DNA from: Toxoplasma gondii ME49 | Taxonomy: Eukaryota; Apicomplexa; Conoidasida; Eucoccidiorida; Sarcocystidae | NCBI RefSeq assembly: GCF_000006565.2 | Contig: NC_031469.1 | Location: forward strand, 2,128,583-2,192,582 | Direction of reading: 5' to 3' | DNA: 64,000 nucleotides | Shown: in pieces, positions 21,101 to 31,153 of the stretch | How positions within the stretch are numbered: position 1 is the stretch's first letter | Layout of the letters: each line of letters begins with the position of its first letter | Notes under the pieces: generated by a model | Databases searched by the model: none | What the model was told of the DNA's origin: nothing | Seen by the model: only the letters and a program-made list of their open reading frames with translations | Translations under genes and position numbers: made by a program

Positions 21101-22924
21101 CCGTGAGATTCGTTTGCATGCAAATGGTGGTTTTTCACATATACGCTGCGTACCAATTTACGTAATGCACGTAACGCCCTTGATATAGTCGCCGTGGGGG
21201 GAGCATGTTGTGCATTCGCTAGCGTTCAGCTTCTGATTTGAGAGGTAGCAGCAGGGTGAGAATGGGTGGAACCGTGGGTTAGTGCTGGTTCCCAAGGCCG
21301 ACCACTGGAGCGAACGACCAGGAACAGGCGATTTCATTAATCACGCGTCACTAGGCGTTTTAGGTAATTATTGCACTCCACAAGGCAAGGAAAAGCGATA
21401 CACATGCTTCTGCGTTCTTTCTCGACCTCAAAGACGAAAACCTTTCGACTGTGGCTTTCTTTGTGCAGGGTCGTTGGCAGAGAAACTCATTCGCGTCGAT
21501 CGTCCCATTCTCGTTTTGCCGAATCTCGCCATTCACCTCCAGTCTGCGGAAGAGATTTCCGCCTTCAAAATTAATAAGGTACAGATTCTCGTGGATTTTG
21601 CTGTGTGTGTTTCTCCCTCGTTTTCCCCTCTGATGAAACGGAGGGGTAGGTTCTTCTCTGAGCGCTTCGCCTTTCTGCAGTTGTCCGTCTGTCCCGAATT
21701 TCTCACACCCCTGGCGGCGGTTCCCGCAGTCTGGCGTTTTCTTTCCTCTACTTCTCCACGTCCTTTCTTCTTTGTTGCTTCCACTGCCTTCTCGAGTCAA
21801 TTGCTTTTCTGCTGTGCCAGACCTAACCGATGAGGAAGAACCTGAGTGTCGCAGGACTCTAAAGTTAACACTCTTCGCTGTGTTCAGCCGTCCTGCAGCG
21901 GGGTGATGGTGCACAAGAGTCACGACGACCTCGGTATCTGTACTCATAGCTGGAGTGCTATTCAGTATCCTATGAGCTATACTGTCAGAAGTCATAAAGA
22001 ACTTGGTGTCTGTGTCTTGCAACTAAACTCCTATCCACTTTTACTCCCCGCTTCTCTGCCTTGCTTGGCCGGCTTCCAGCATGTCCGAGGTACCCGGTGT
22101 TTTGCTGCTTTTGAGCAGGAAACCCACCTTCAGCCCGTCCTGTGCACCGAGGTGTACACGCAGCTGCTGGCGGCGAACGATAGCACTGCAAGGGAAGAGA
22201 AACGGACAGAGGAGGCAGACAAGGAAACAGAGGGAAACAGCTCGTGCTCTCATCTGAGAAAGCGGCAGGGCGAGCGTGCGGCTGCTCCTCTTCTCTCTCT
22301 TATCGCCCAGTAAGAACAAAGACTTTTTACCTCCACCTCATGGTCTCGCTTTTCTTCTCTAGATGCCTCTGGAAAACGAGCTCGATCCAGCACTGGCGCT
22401 TGTTTCCCCTCTCGATGCCTCTTCCTGATGTAAAAATGCAAAGAATGTCTTCGTAAATTTATCGCAACTAAATTTTAATGTGTTCCTTTCAAAGTTCATA
22501 ACAAAATCGCAGGATGATTCGTCCCGTCTGCTTTCGCGTCTGTTTATTCGATTTCAGTAATCCAGTTCTGGATCGCGTGTCGTTTACACAGACATAATAT
22601 CAACGCATCAAGGGTGATGGCTGTGTCCTCGCGCAACCTCTCAACTGATTCATTCCTCTCTTCAACAAGTCCCAGGCCCGGCGTCAGCTGTATTTCTCAC
22701 TTTTCGCCTTTTCCTCTCTCTTGCCACATTCGCGTTATTCATGAGCTGCTCGCACGAAGGAGGCCACGAGCGGGTTTCGTGTTTGCGTGTTGTACAGGGA
22801 ACTGAGAGTCGAGAACGAGGATATCGTTGAGTGGGACTTGTGCCTCATGGACGCCACGGTACGGTGGAAAGTCTGTAGGCTTCGGAGTTCTCTTCACCCC
22901 CACTTTCGCGATACACTGTTGTGT

Positions 22925-22962
<38 letters not shown>

Positions 22963-25900
22963 TTTGTGTATGGGGAGAAGTGTGGTGTGTATACATTTTT
23001 CCCCACAAGCAAGAAACAATTGTGTAGGTGTCAGCCTGTGAACTGGTCACTGTGCTGTGTTTTGATTGAAAATGCATGTCTGAAGTGCCATAATTCCGAC
23101 ACCTTATACAAAGGCAAACCTGCATGCGTAATGTCTCCCCTATTCACATTTCAGTATACGTACATACACGTGTACATACATGTACATCAGTGCATATATA
23201 TATATATATATGATATTTGCGTTGTTTTTTAAGCCTGGCAGGTTTTGCGGTGTGCATGAAGAGTTCGTTGAGTCGCCTCGCTTGGACAACTTGGGGTCGA
23301 CGTGGGCCGCTTTTTCTGCGTTGATGGAGTGCCCGAGTCCCCATCCTGAAGAAATTTCGATGGCAGTTGGTTTTGACCACGAAGAAATCGGCAGCGAAAG
23401 CTACACAGGCGCCGGGTCGAACGTGCTGATGGTGAGGCAGAGACAGAGAGAGAGGCCGTCGCGATGGAGACACGAGACATTGCTTTTTGCTTTTCTCGAC
23501 CTCGTCTTTTGTTTGCACATCCAGTTCCAAGTCGCGAGAGGTCTGAAATCCCTTTCGTTTCGTTTCAGCTTCCCTCTTAGTCGGAACCCCTTCTGTCACG
23601 GAGAGGTCGACTGCCTCGGTTCGACTCCGAAGCTGTTCATCTGCACCCAGCAGTCAAACGCTTGACGTGCACTTTAGGGAAAAAACGAAAACGTTCCTCA
23701 AAGATCATCAGCCAGCAGTCTTCGTTTGTCCTCTCTCTTTGCTCGTTCATTCTGGTGTCTTTCTTTCTCCGGCGTATTCACGTGGGTGCCAACTGCCGTC
23801 GAGTGCCAGCGAACCTAGCTCTCTCACTTGCCGTTTCGTCTCTCTCTCTCACGCCTGCTTCAGCTTTCCGCGTTCCCCCGCTCTTCATCGTCTCCCCACA
23901 CAACACTGCCTCATGGCTGTATCTCTACTGTTGCCTGACGCCCGATACTACATCCTTGGTGCGCTTCACAAGGTGGTCATGAAAAGTACAATAGAACTTG
24001 GAGTTAAAAACCCTGTCGTTTTCCCTTGTCTGCCCTTTGGCCGTCTTTCTAGGTTTTTCGTCACTTGCTCTCCGGTTTCTTTATACGATTGCACGTGGTC
24101 TCTTTGTTCTCTTCTGCAGGTCTGGATGGAGCGCGTGGCCCAGGCTCTTTCTGCGGCGGAATTCTATCCTCAAATTCTTTCCCGTTCCTTCCTCGTCAGC
24201 TCCGTGAGTTGGGCATATGCTCTTTCTGTTTTGTGTGTTTTTCAGCGTGGAGGTCGGGTCTCTTGTGTCCTACTCGGGCGTTTGTGGCCAGCTGTGCCCT
24301 CATCAATAAGAGTCATAGTAAAAGTTACAGTTCATGCAACGGCAGACAACAACTGAAGCTAGATTCTATGCCGCGCATTCAAGAAGCGGAGTTTCAGGCC
24401 TCGCTCTCATTAATAAGAGTCACAGTACGCACCGCTCTGCACGCAGTACCGATCAGATACCAAGTGACTCTATCTCGTCTCTCTCCATCATCTTGCGTGC
24501 GTTTGGATTCGCGCCTCTTTCGTCATGAAGGATTCCAGATTGCCCCGATTACCTCTGTTCTATCGATACATGATATTCAGTTAGTTGTCTCCCTGCAATG
24601 AGTATCATCATATCTGTGCTCTGCTTCCTCACGCAGTCTTTTGGTTTTAAACCTTCGCGTTTGTCGTATGTCCCACCTCTTCTGTCTTTGGTGTTGACTT
24701 CTTAAAAAAGTTATTACACTCGGAGAAGCCCGTTGCGCTTCTCTGTCTTCTTTCTGCCGGTCTTCTGCGATCGTCCCCTTCCCTCTCCTTCAACGTTTCT
24801 GAGAAAAGGGTCGTTTGGCGGGGAAGTTTGCCCCTAACAGGTATAACCGAGTATCAACTTTAAATGCTCAAATGGTCAAATGGCCCAAATTGATGTACGC
24901 CTTGTAACTTCTTGAGTGGTCAGCTGAAGTTGAGGAGGCCTTTGTTAACAGCTTGAACTGTGCTTCACTCATCCGCGCGATCTGCTTTTCGCTTTTCCAG
25001 GATATGGCACACGGGGTCCATCCGAATTATGCGGAGCGCCACCAGGGACAGAACAAGCCCCAAATGCAACAAGTAAGTGGAAGAGCAGTTTACGAAAGAC
25101 ATATGCATCCATTTGTATCTATATTCATCTCTATATTTTCTATGTTCATATGCATATATGCACACACATTTATATGCATATATGCATATATGTATGTATA
25201 TACATTAGAATGGAAAAGCACACAAGCACGCATGCGTGCGTTCTCTGGAATCCCTGGCGGGTTTTGGTCCGATCTTTTGCCCGGCTGTGTTCTGTGTCTC
25301 TCGGTTCTGCTGGCGTCTCCAGTTCCTTCCGCTGATGTCTTTCTTCGCTTGTCGCCCTTTTCCCTCTTTTTTTTCTTCTTCTGCCCCTCCAAGGGTGTCG
25401 TCATCAAAGAAAATGCGAATCAAAGATACGCGACGAACGCGACGTCGATGGCGCTCACACGTGCAGTTGCGGAGAAGGGCCAGGTGCCTATGCAAATGTT
25501 CACCGTCAAGAACGACTCGCGATGTGGCAGCACTGTAGGACCGATTCTCAGCGCGCGGCTAGGTACGCCAGAAAAGTCTATGACATGTTACGTGCATCTC
25601 TCTATATCTCTGTGTGTGAATGTATATAGATGTATATGTGCATGAAACGCGTCCTGGCGCATCGGTAGATGTACATCTGTGTTTAGGAGTCACATTTGAA
25701 CATTAGCATGCTGTGTTGTGGTCCACAAATGCGTCTCAGGTGTGAGGACAATCGACATTGGGATTCCCCAGTGGGCGATGCACTCGTGCAGAGAAACGTG
25801 TGGCATTCTAGACCTCTACGCGCTTCAGTTACTTCTTAAGGTGAGGCGGAAGTGGACAAGTGGCATCTTTTTGGTGACAAGCCTTCGTTTGCGTTTCATT

Positions 25901-26298
25901 TCTCTGTAGTGAACAAAGCGATCAGCGGAGAAGCACGTGCGCCGTTCAGTTCATCTTAAGGCTAGGCGTATACATTCTTCTGGATGAGTCAACTGGATCG
26001 GGCAGTGCCGAAGGGTCCGATCGTAAGTTGAGAGAAGAACAGAGAGCAGACCAGTTCTTAATCGGATCTGTTCGACCCCATTTTACGAGCGTCTGACAAA
26101 CTGTGAATTTGGATAGAACAGAAAAGAAAAGCACAGCGACAGGCTCCCTGTGTGCTCCGGTTTGGGCGTCGGTTTCTCTCGTTGCGATACGCAGTACCCG
26201 AATCTGACGCCGACACTGTTATGCTGCTTTCTGTTGTGTGCTGACAGGAATTCTTCGCCTCTTTTCGCTCGATTGACAATAGCTACAAGGGCATGTAA
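18152..26298 (+). CDS. DNPEP: Aspartyl aminopeptidase, peptidase family M18, 13 exons, 494 aa
   Basis: Cytosolic M18 enzymes remove N-terminal Asp or Glu from peptides using two metal ions, and act late in peptide turnover. Exons: 18152-18315, 18618-18694, 19726-19838, 20602-20695, 21469-21578, 22119-22309, 22798-22858, 23234-23431, 24120-24203, 25001-25072, 25394-25562, 25740-25840, 26248-26298. They total 1,485 nt, exactly 495 codons, and every junction keeps phase with GT-AG sites. Family landmarks are all present: AHTDSPCL (His97), RLDN (Asp288), DHEEIGSES (Glu320 and Glu321), [10 protein letters not shown] (Asp365) and AMHS (His459). These are the metal ligands and the catalytic Glu. The length matches the family (about 470-500). 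There is no signal peptide. Exon 6 encodes an extra hydrophilic insert (about residues 204-235, Lys/Glu-rich) compared with animal enzymes. The C-terminus ends in [12 protein letters not shown] rather than the longer animal tail. A full set of active-site residues argues for a working enzyme. Confidence 0.96.
19211..19238. repeat. (TA)n microsatellite in aminopeptidase intron 2
   Basis: About 28 bp of nearly uninterrupted TA dinucleotides lie within the intron between 18694 and 19726. Confidence 0.95.
22929..22964. repeat. (TA)n microsatellite in aminopeptidase intron 7
   Basis: About 36 bp of TA repeats with a CA interruption lie in the intron between 22858 and 23234. Confidence 0.95.
23194..23211. 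repeat. (TA)n microsatellite next to a 3' splice site
   Basis: An 18-bp TA run ends 22 bp before the exon 8 start at 23234, in the same intron as the larger TA tract at 22929-22964. Length change here could alter branch-point spacing. Confidence 0.9.
24303..24426. repeat. Direct repeat pair in aminopeptidase intron 9
   Basis: The word AATAAGAGTCA(C/T)AGTA occurs near 24305-24320 and again near 24411-24426, about 106 bp apart. The flanking TCA and T(C/T)A also match. It may be a remnant of an inserted or duplicated segment; no longer identity is visible. Confidence 0.6.
25135..25205. repeat. ATGCATAT-rich simple repeat in aminopeptidase intron 10
   Basis: The stretch has repeated ATATGCATATATGCATATATG words and TATGTA runs between the donor at 25073 and the acceptor at 25393. 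Confidence 0.85.
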
Positions 26299-27180
26299 TC
26301 ATCCCCGAGCTTTTTGCCAGCTTTTCCGGTTTTTCTCATTCATAATCTTCATGTCTTTCTTTGTATTGCCAGAGACCGTCTTGTGTCTGTGTTTCTCATG
26401 AGTCGTAGGCGCTGGGAGAGCGAACAACCGTTCTATATCAGTATTTCCCCTTGTGACAGGTCACCGGAGAGCTTTGCAGCGTACACCTTTCTCATTTGTG
26501 GGTGGAAATAAGACGAGTGTTTTGTTTTCCCACCGGATTCAGGCGAGAGATCTGTACGACCTTTGTCGACTTGTATCGCGTCTTTTTACTGTACACACCA
26601 GGGCGTTTTTGACGAAGCCACCCCTGCCTGCTGCGAACGGGCATTCTATTGTGTCTACTGCTAGCATCGATGGTCCTCGTATTCTGTCGTTCTTTGTCGG
26701 AGTAGCAGGACGCGGTAGCCGTTGCAGCAGTTTTTCCTTTTGAGGCTTTGCTATAACCAGATGAGGAAGACTCCTCGTACCTTGCTCGTCGTTGCTGCAA
26801 CGTTCCTTCTGCCTGTACGACAGCACGCAGGCTGTTGTGTTCTCGCGTGTGTTCTCGGAAGAAACAGAAAACAGGGCGGTTACACGCGACTGAGTCGCTG
26901 AAAAGCCGCGCACCAAATGGCATTGCCGCCCCACCCACGCAGGGGTTTTTGTCGCGGACCATTGGCCACTTCTAACCTCGACAAAAATCGACGTTCTAAA
27001 CTACTAGAAAACGTGGCCATTCAACCGAAAACGAAACCAAAACAGTAGCAACGGCGAGCGGACGGAGTGGAATCGGTTGTGAACCTGTGTGATTCTAAAT
27101 GACACTACGCACTCATCCTGCTCGTATTTTGGGAGTCTGACGGCCTCGCCAGTGGCTCGAGTGCTGCTGAATCTGTGTTG
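26299..27180. other. Region downstream of the aminopeptidase
   Basis: This should begin with the 3' UTR of the aminopeptidase. Antisense frames at 26492-26962 and a plus frame at 26453-26743 overlap each other, have no domain, and are not supported by splice sites. I see no gene here that I can defend. Confidence 0.4.
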
Positions 27181-27357
27181 TTTTGCGCCCAACGACCCCC
27201 GAAACACGAAAGGAGTTAATATTCATCTCTAGATGCGCCTGTCGATCCTTACAAAGTAAAAACGAGGCAATACCTATCTGCGGACGTGCCCGTCGATCCA
27301 TACGAAGTAGAAGAGAAATACTACCTGCCTGTAGATATGGGGCCTTCAGATATGCAC
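27181..27357. repeat. Degenerate 51-bp tandem repeat, 3-4 units
   Basis: Two clear units begin near 27232 (gatgcgcctgtcgatcc) and 27283 (gacgtgcccgtcgatcc), exactly 51 bp apart. A decayed third starts near 27334 and an older, indel-bearing copy precedes them from 27181. 51 bp equals 17 codons. Confidence 0.7.
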
Positions 27358-27360
27358 TGA
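27233..27360 (+). CDS. Candidate last exon or relic with VPVDPY-type repeat
   Basis: After an acceptor-like TTCATCTCTAG the 51-bp repeats read as two 17-residue units, with APVDPYKVKTRQYL followed by VPVDPYEVEEKYYL, then a TGA at 27358-27360. Valine-, proline- and charge-rich units of this kind resemble the repeats of alveolin cytoskeletal proteins of the inner membrane complex, but two units are far too few to assign the family. Upstream, the same frame meets a stop within the older repeat copy, and I could not find a preceding exon. It is either a terminal exon of an unseen plus-strand gene or a pseudogene fragment. Confidence 0.3.
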
Positions 27361-27737
27361 GCGTGTTTCTGTCATCGCGAAGCTGCGTCGTTAGCAGACT
27401 GTCAGGCCACAAGAGAGAAGACGTTTGGAATTGTGGGTTCCCTTAGCGATGGGAGGAACGCTCGGAGAAAAGAGGTGAACCATTTCCTAAATGGGGGCGA
27501 GACTGTTCAATGCTAGACTTCCGTTTCGTTCAAAGATTAGCACCTGTCAGGTGTTGATACACAGGCCGAGACGGCGCTTCACTCAAGTGGCTTCCAGTGC
27601 AGTGCAAAGAAAACGTGCATGCCCCTACATGCTTTCAAACGGGAAGGCCGGAGCTCCACTGAAAGGAAAGTCGTACGGAGTGACCGAAGCTACTCGAACT
27701 AAAAGTACTGACGAAACAACCGCGACGAGAGCGTGAG

Positions 27738-27980
27738 ATGTCGAAACTTTGCGACGCAGGAACTCTCAAAGGGACAGAAATACAGGACGTTCCACCGAAG
27801 AGAATCATCGAGCCGAAGCCGGGCAAGAAAGCCGCTGAAAAGTGCCATTCTTTCACCGTTACTAACACGCTTCTCGTTCAACCAGAGGGAACTCTAGTAG
27901 AACCCGAACTGCCCCAGATAGAAAAAGGTGCGTGTGCCACTCGCACTCCTTTTTCTGTCCGTCGGCTTTCCGCGCGCTAG
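27738..27980 (+). CDS. Hypothetical 80-codon frame
   Basis: ATG at 27738 opens a frame with a hydrophilic, proline- and lysine-rich sequence (TEIQDVPPKRIIEPKPGKK) and ends at TAG. Composition is more protein-like than the neighbouring frames. A possible donor (GAAAAA/GTGCGT) near 27928 could lead to an acceptor at about 27978, but that intron would be only about 50 nt, so the unspliced reading is given. No function is suggested. Confidence 0.3.
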   Translation: MSKLCDAGTLKGTEIQDVPPKRIIEPKPGKKAAEKCHSFTVTNTLLVQPEGTLVEPELPQIEKGACATRTPFSVRRLSAR

Positions 27981-29409
27981 ATCAGGATTGCATGTGGGTC
28001 GCCACATGCGAAACCACTCTACAGCCACATCACCCCCGCCTAATCTGGGTGTGCACTGTGACGGTTCCAAGCTTTTTGGCTCTTTACAGAGTCTCGTTCG
28101 GACACAACACATGGACAGTTTGTGTCTATATGGGCTGAACGAACAAAGCCGTTTGTAAAGCGTTCGTTTCAGAGCACAAATGACACGGAAACCAACTTGG
28201 CCTGTGAACGGAATAAACAACTAGAGATCTCCAGTTCCGCAGGGCATGTAACGCCAAAGACGGACACATGAAAAAGGCTTTCCACGTTCAAAAGAACCTT
28301 TCCATATCTGTGGACTTTCTGTCAAGGCAAATTTAAGAGACGCATTACCTTCGGACGCGTGTGGCTTTCAACCCCAGGTGCCTCTCACCTAGGATCTTAT
28401 TGAGGAAAAAATACGAGGCCGAAGCGGAGAACAAAGAGAGACGCTAAAAAAAACCTCAAAAGAAACGGGCAGCCAGCGGGGAAGGACAAGCGACGCGGGA
28501 AAAAAACTCGACGGAAGGCCGCGATGAAGAGCGAGCGATTGGTATGACACAGACGATGAGGATAGGACAGCAGCAGACGGAAGAGGAGGGAACTAAATGA
28601 ACCTCTATTTCAGAAGGGAGTTGCTACAGCCATCCCGATAAAGCATTTGAAAACAAAAATCAAACCGTATATACATTCGGAAGGGCAGAGAAAGAAACGC
28701 GTTTTCCGGTGAACTGAACGAAGCGACGGCAGTACATCAGAAAAAGGCACGTTTCTTCTCCATGGACTCTGGAACGCCGTATTTCCCCAATTTATCTAAT
28801 TACCTTCCCTCGTGTCCTCTCTCAGCGACGAGCTGGAAAAACGAGATCCGACACTCAAACATCGCTTTCGATTTCATTGTGTTAGACACACAACCACACG
28901 TAGGTACCGAAGGACGTTCCTCGGGAAAGAAGACGTTACCGCCTGATTCTTCTCCTCTCTGCCATGAACAGTCACACTGGAGAAAAACGACACAGAACAG
29001 CACCTGGTCTAGTGACCCCGCTTCATCCGAGCAGGCGGACGAGAAGTGCCGCTGGCTGTATTTGCGGATTTGTTCTCCTGTTCATCGTTTGCACCTGTCG
29101 ACGTTTCCGCTCTAATGCATGTCACTCTTGCGAATTTTCTATAGGCACTATTCTCACCTCGACAGACCCTCCTCTTGTTATGTTTTCCTCTGCTGTTTCA
29201 GTGCTCTCCTTCCTTGGTTCCTCCGTGTACCTCGTCGAGCTTCTTTCCATCGAGACTGTCGCATCATGTCTGGACCTGCCGGCAGCTCTCGGGTGCGTTT
29301 TCTGAGCCAGCTCAGAATTCGTATCCCGGATTACTGCACGAATGTTTGCCACTTGCATTTGTGCACAGAGAAAGCGAAGAGGCATCACAGCGAACGCCTC
29401 ACTGCGCCT
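27981..29409. other. Unassigned, purine-rich in part
   Basis: The stretch 28400-28760 is A/G-rich on the plus strand and looks like UTR or promoter. A plus frame at 28762-29115 and antisense frames at 28800-29003 and 29122-29388 have no recognisable features. The last is in frame with, and directly downstream of, the stop of the membrane protein at 29410. Confidence 0.35.
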
Positions 29410-29787
29410 TCAGTTTTCCCTGCGTTCGTGGCTGTCCTCGTTCTCCCTGAACACCGCAAGCGTCGAGGAGAGGCGAGCACTCGCACCACCCTTCATGCCA
29501 CTTGTCTTCGTCGCTTTCCTGCCTTTGTGTTCCTCCCACTTCTTCCTCTCCTCCAGTTGCTTCTTCCGGACCGCCGCTTCAAGATAGCGAATGCCCCGCC
29601 TCGTGGACCTTGCCGCCCGTCGCTTCGCATGTCGCACTTTCAAAAAAGCCAGAATTGCCAAAACATAGTAGGCCCAGTTCAGCAGGGAGGCCGTATTCAA
29701 AATGATGTTCGTCGACGAGGGCACCTCAACGGCAACCACGTCGCTCGTAGGTGTGCTGGGCACGGTCGGCTGGGACCCGCCTTCCAT
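29410..29787 (-). CDS. Small single-pass membrane protein with basic cytosolic tail (125 aa)
   Basis: The ATG at 29787 has a strong start context (A at -3, G at +4). The product has a Ser/Thr/Pro N-terminal stretch of about 30 residues and a hydrophobic segment near residues 35-50 (LLNWAYYVLAILAFL). A strongly basic amphipathic helix follows (KVRHAKRRAARSTRRG, then AAVRKKQLEERKKWEE). This layout suggests a tail facing the cytosol, possibly at the ER; selenoprotein S (VIMP) has a similar layout, but I see no sequence match and no Sec-type C-terminus. The frame continues after the TGA at 29410, but the extension has no recognisable motif. An upstream exon cannot be excluded, because the frame is open 28 codons before the ATG. 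Confidence 0.55.
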   Translation of the reverse strand: MEGGSQPTVPSTPTSDVVAVEVPSSTNIILNTASLLNWAYYVLAILAFLKVRHAKRRAARSTRRGIRYLEAAVRKKQLEERKKWEEHKGRKATKTSGMKGGASARLSSTLAVFRENEDSHERREN

Positions 29788-31081
29788 CGTAACAGCGGCA
29801 GATCGAAAAAGCCGACGGAAGCAAGCCGCACGCGAAGAAAAACTGTGTCGAGAAGATAAGAGAACAAGCAACGTTTCTGACGGAGGGGACGCGCGATCCG
29901 CGGAAGCCGGAGAACGCGGTCAGAAAGAAGGCTTCCGCACCAACCATGCAGACTGGAGCAGAAAAGGTTCTAAACACTCCCGAACCGACTGGTTGCCCAG
30001 TTGAAGGACTTGGTCCTTCAAAATCTAAAACAGGATTCCAACTGATACCGGTGTGGATGGAATGATTTTCAACCCCGCCGACGAGTGAGAGATCTCGCTG
30101 GGGAGGGAGAGAGGGTACGGGCGAGGAAAAATATGGGCAACTAGCCACCGGACTCCTGTGAAAGACCGGAGGAGCCAATGAGAGAAAGAACCGGAAACGA
30201 CACAAAAGAAAAGCAACGGCATCCTCCGGTCGCGAAGACCTGGAGTTCACAAGAAGGTACGCCCGGACCTGCCGGGCACAAACGCCACGCGGATACCGCG
30301 AGCAGATGGGAACCACAACAGATGCACACGGGAAAGACGAAACAACTGCTTCGTCAACAACTGAAGAAACATCGCACCACACTAATAAAACGTGGAGGAG
30401 AGAAACATCGTTTTCTACGGGTCTTTGCGGCTCTTGTCCCTCCTTCTTCAAAGCACGTTGACCTATGATGGCAGTGAGGCCTTTGATGTCCGGGACAGGC
30501 GCCAACTACATTGCCGTGGTACCAAAATGTAGGCTGTTGCAGTGGATCTTGTTCCCATACACGGAAGTTAAGACTGTTAAAAAAGTGAAAAAACGGACGT
30601 TGGACATGAGGAGAAAGCAAAACCAGTTTTCCCCTTCATCGCAAAAGTGCGTCATCTCTCTGTCGCCCTCGGCAGAGGTGAGGTCGCCGAGAAAAAAAAC
30701 GGATTCAAACCTAGGGTGGGTGGAAATCTGAAACAACAGAGCAAATCCTCCGACCATCCCGAGGAAAGTCCACCGCACGGTGGAAGACAGAAAAACAACT
30801 GCTTCCAGTCGTAAAAATGGGCCCGGTGAGCATATGAAGCGGCGCTTCTGTAGAAACGTGCATGCCTCGCATGCCTGCTGTCAGACGCTGGTTCGTGAAA
30901 ATTTCGTCAGTGGAGGAAACAGGCGCAGCTGAGCTGTTCTCGTGAATACGGATTATAGAGCAGACCTGTCCCTGCTTTCGAGGAGAGTGGGTCCATAAAA
31001 AATCCGCGGAACAACTCAACCGTGGCATACACGAACGTGGCAGTTAGAAAAAGCGTAAGATTTCTTAAAAAGAAACCGTAA
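29788..31081. other. Probable 5' region of the small membrane protein; possible extra minus-strand exons
   Basis: On the minus strand 30778-29726 is open for 351 codons apart from one TAG at 30508-30506. Pieces such as NLTLFLTATFVYATVELFRG near 31060-31000 and FFTFLTVLTSVYG near 30590-30550 are hydrophobic and follow pyrimidine-rich AG sites (for example near 30731). These could be exons of another membrane protein or long 5' UTR. I could not join them in phase. Confidence 0.3.
31067..31071 (-). terminator. Pol III terminator of tRNA-Pro(CGG)
   Basis: A run of five T on the minus strand lies 11 nt after the tRNA 3' end. Confidence 0.6.
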
Positions 31082-31153
31082 GGGCTGTTCCGGGAATTGA
31101 ACCCGGGACCTCTCGCACCCGAAGCGAGAATCATACCACTAGACTAAACAGCC
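31082..31153 (-). tRNA. tRNA-Pro (anticodon CGG)
   Basis: A 72-nt cloverleaf on the minus strand has acceptor GGCTGTT/AACAGCC and discriminator C, as in eukaryotic proline tRNAs. The anticodon stem is CTCGC/GCGAG with loop TTCGGGT, and the T arm is CCGGG-TTCAATT-CCCGG. It reads CCG codons. It is identical to the tRNA at 32723 except for the first anticodon base. Confidence 0.95.

Noticed and set aside
24303..24426. Nuclear copy of mitochondrial DNA in aminopeptidase intron 9
   Set aside because: Only a short direct repeat is visible, and I cannot match it to mitochondrial genes from the sequence alone.
29122..29409. Selenocysteine read-through of the TGA at 29410
   Set aside because: The extension has no Gly/Sec motif, and no stem-loop could be confirmed by eye.
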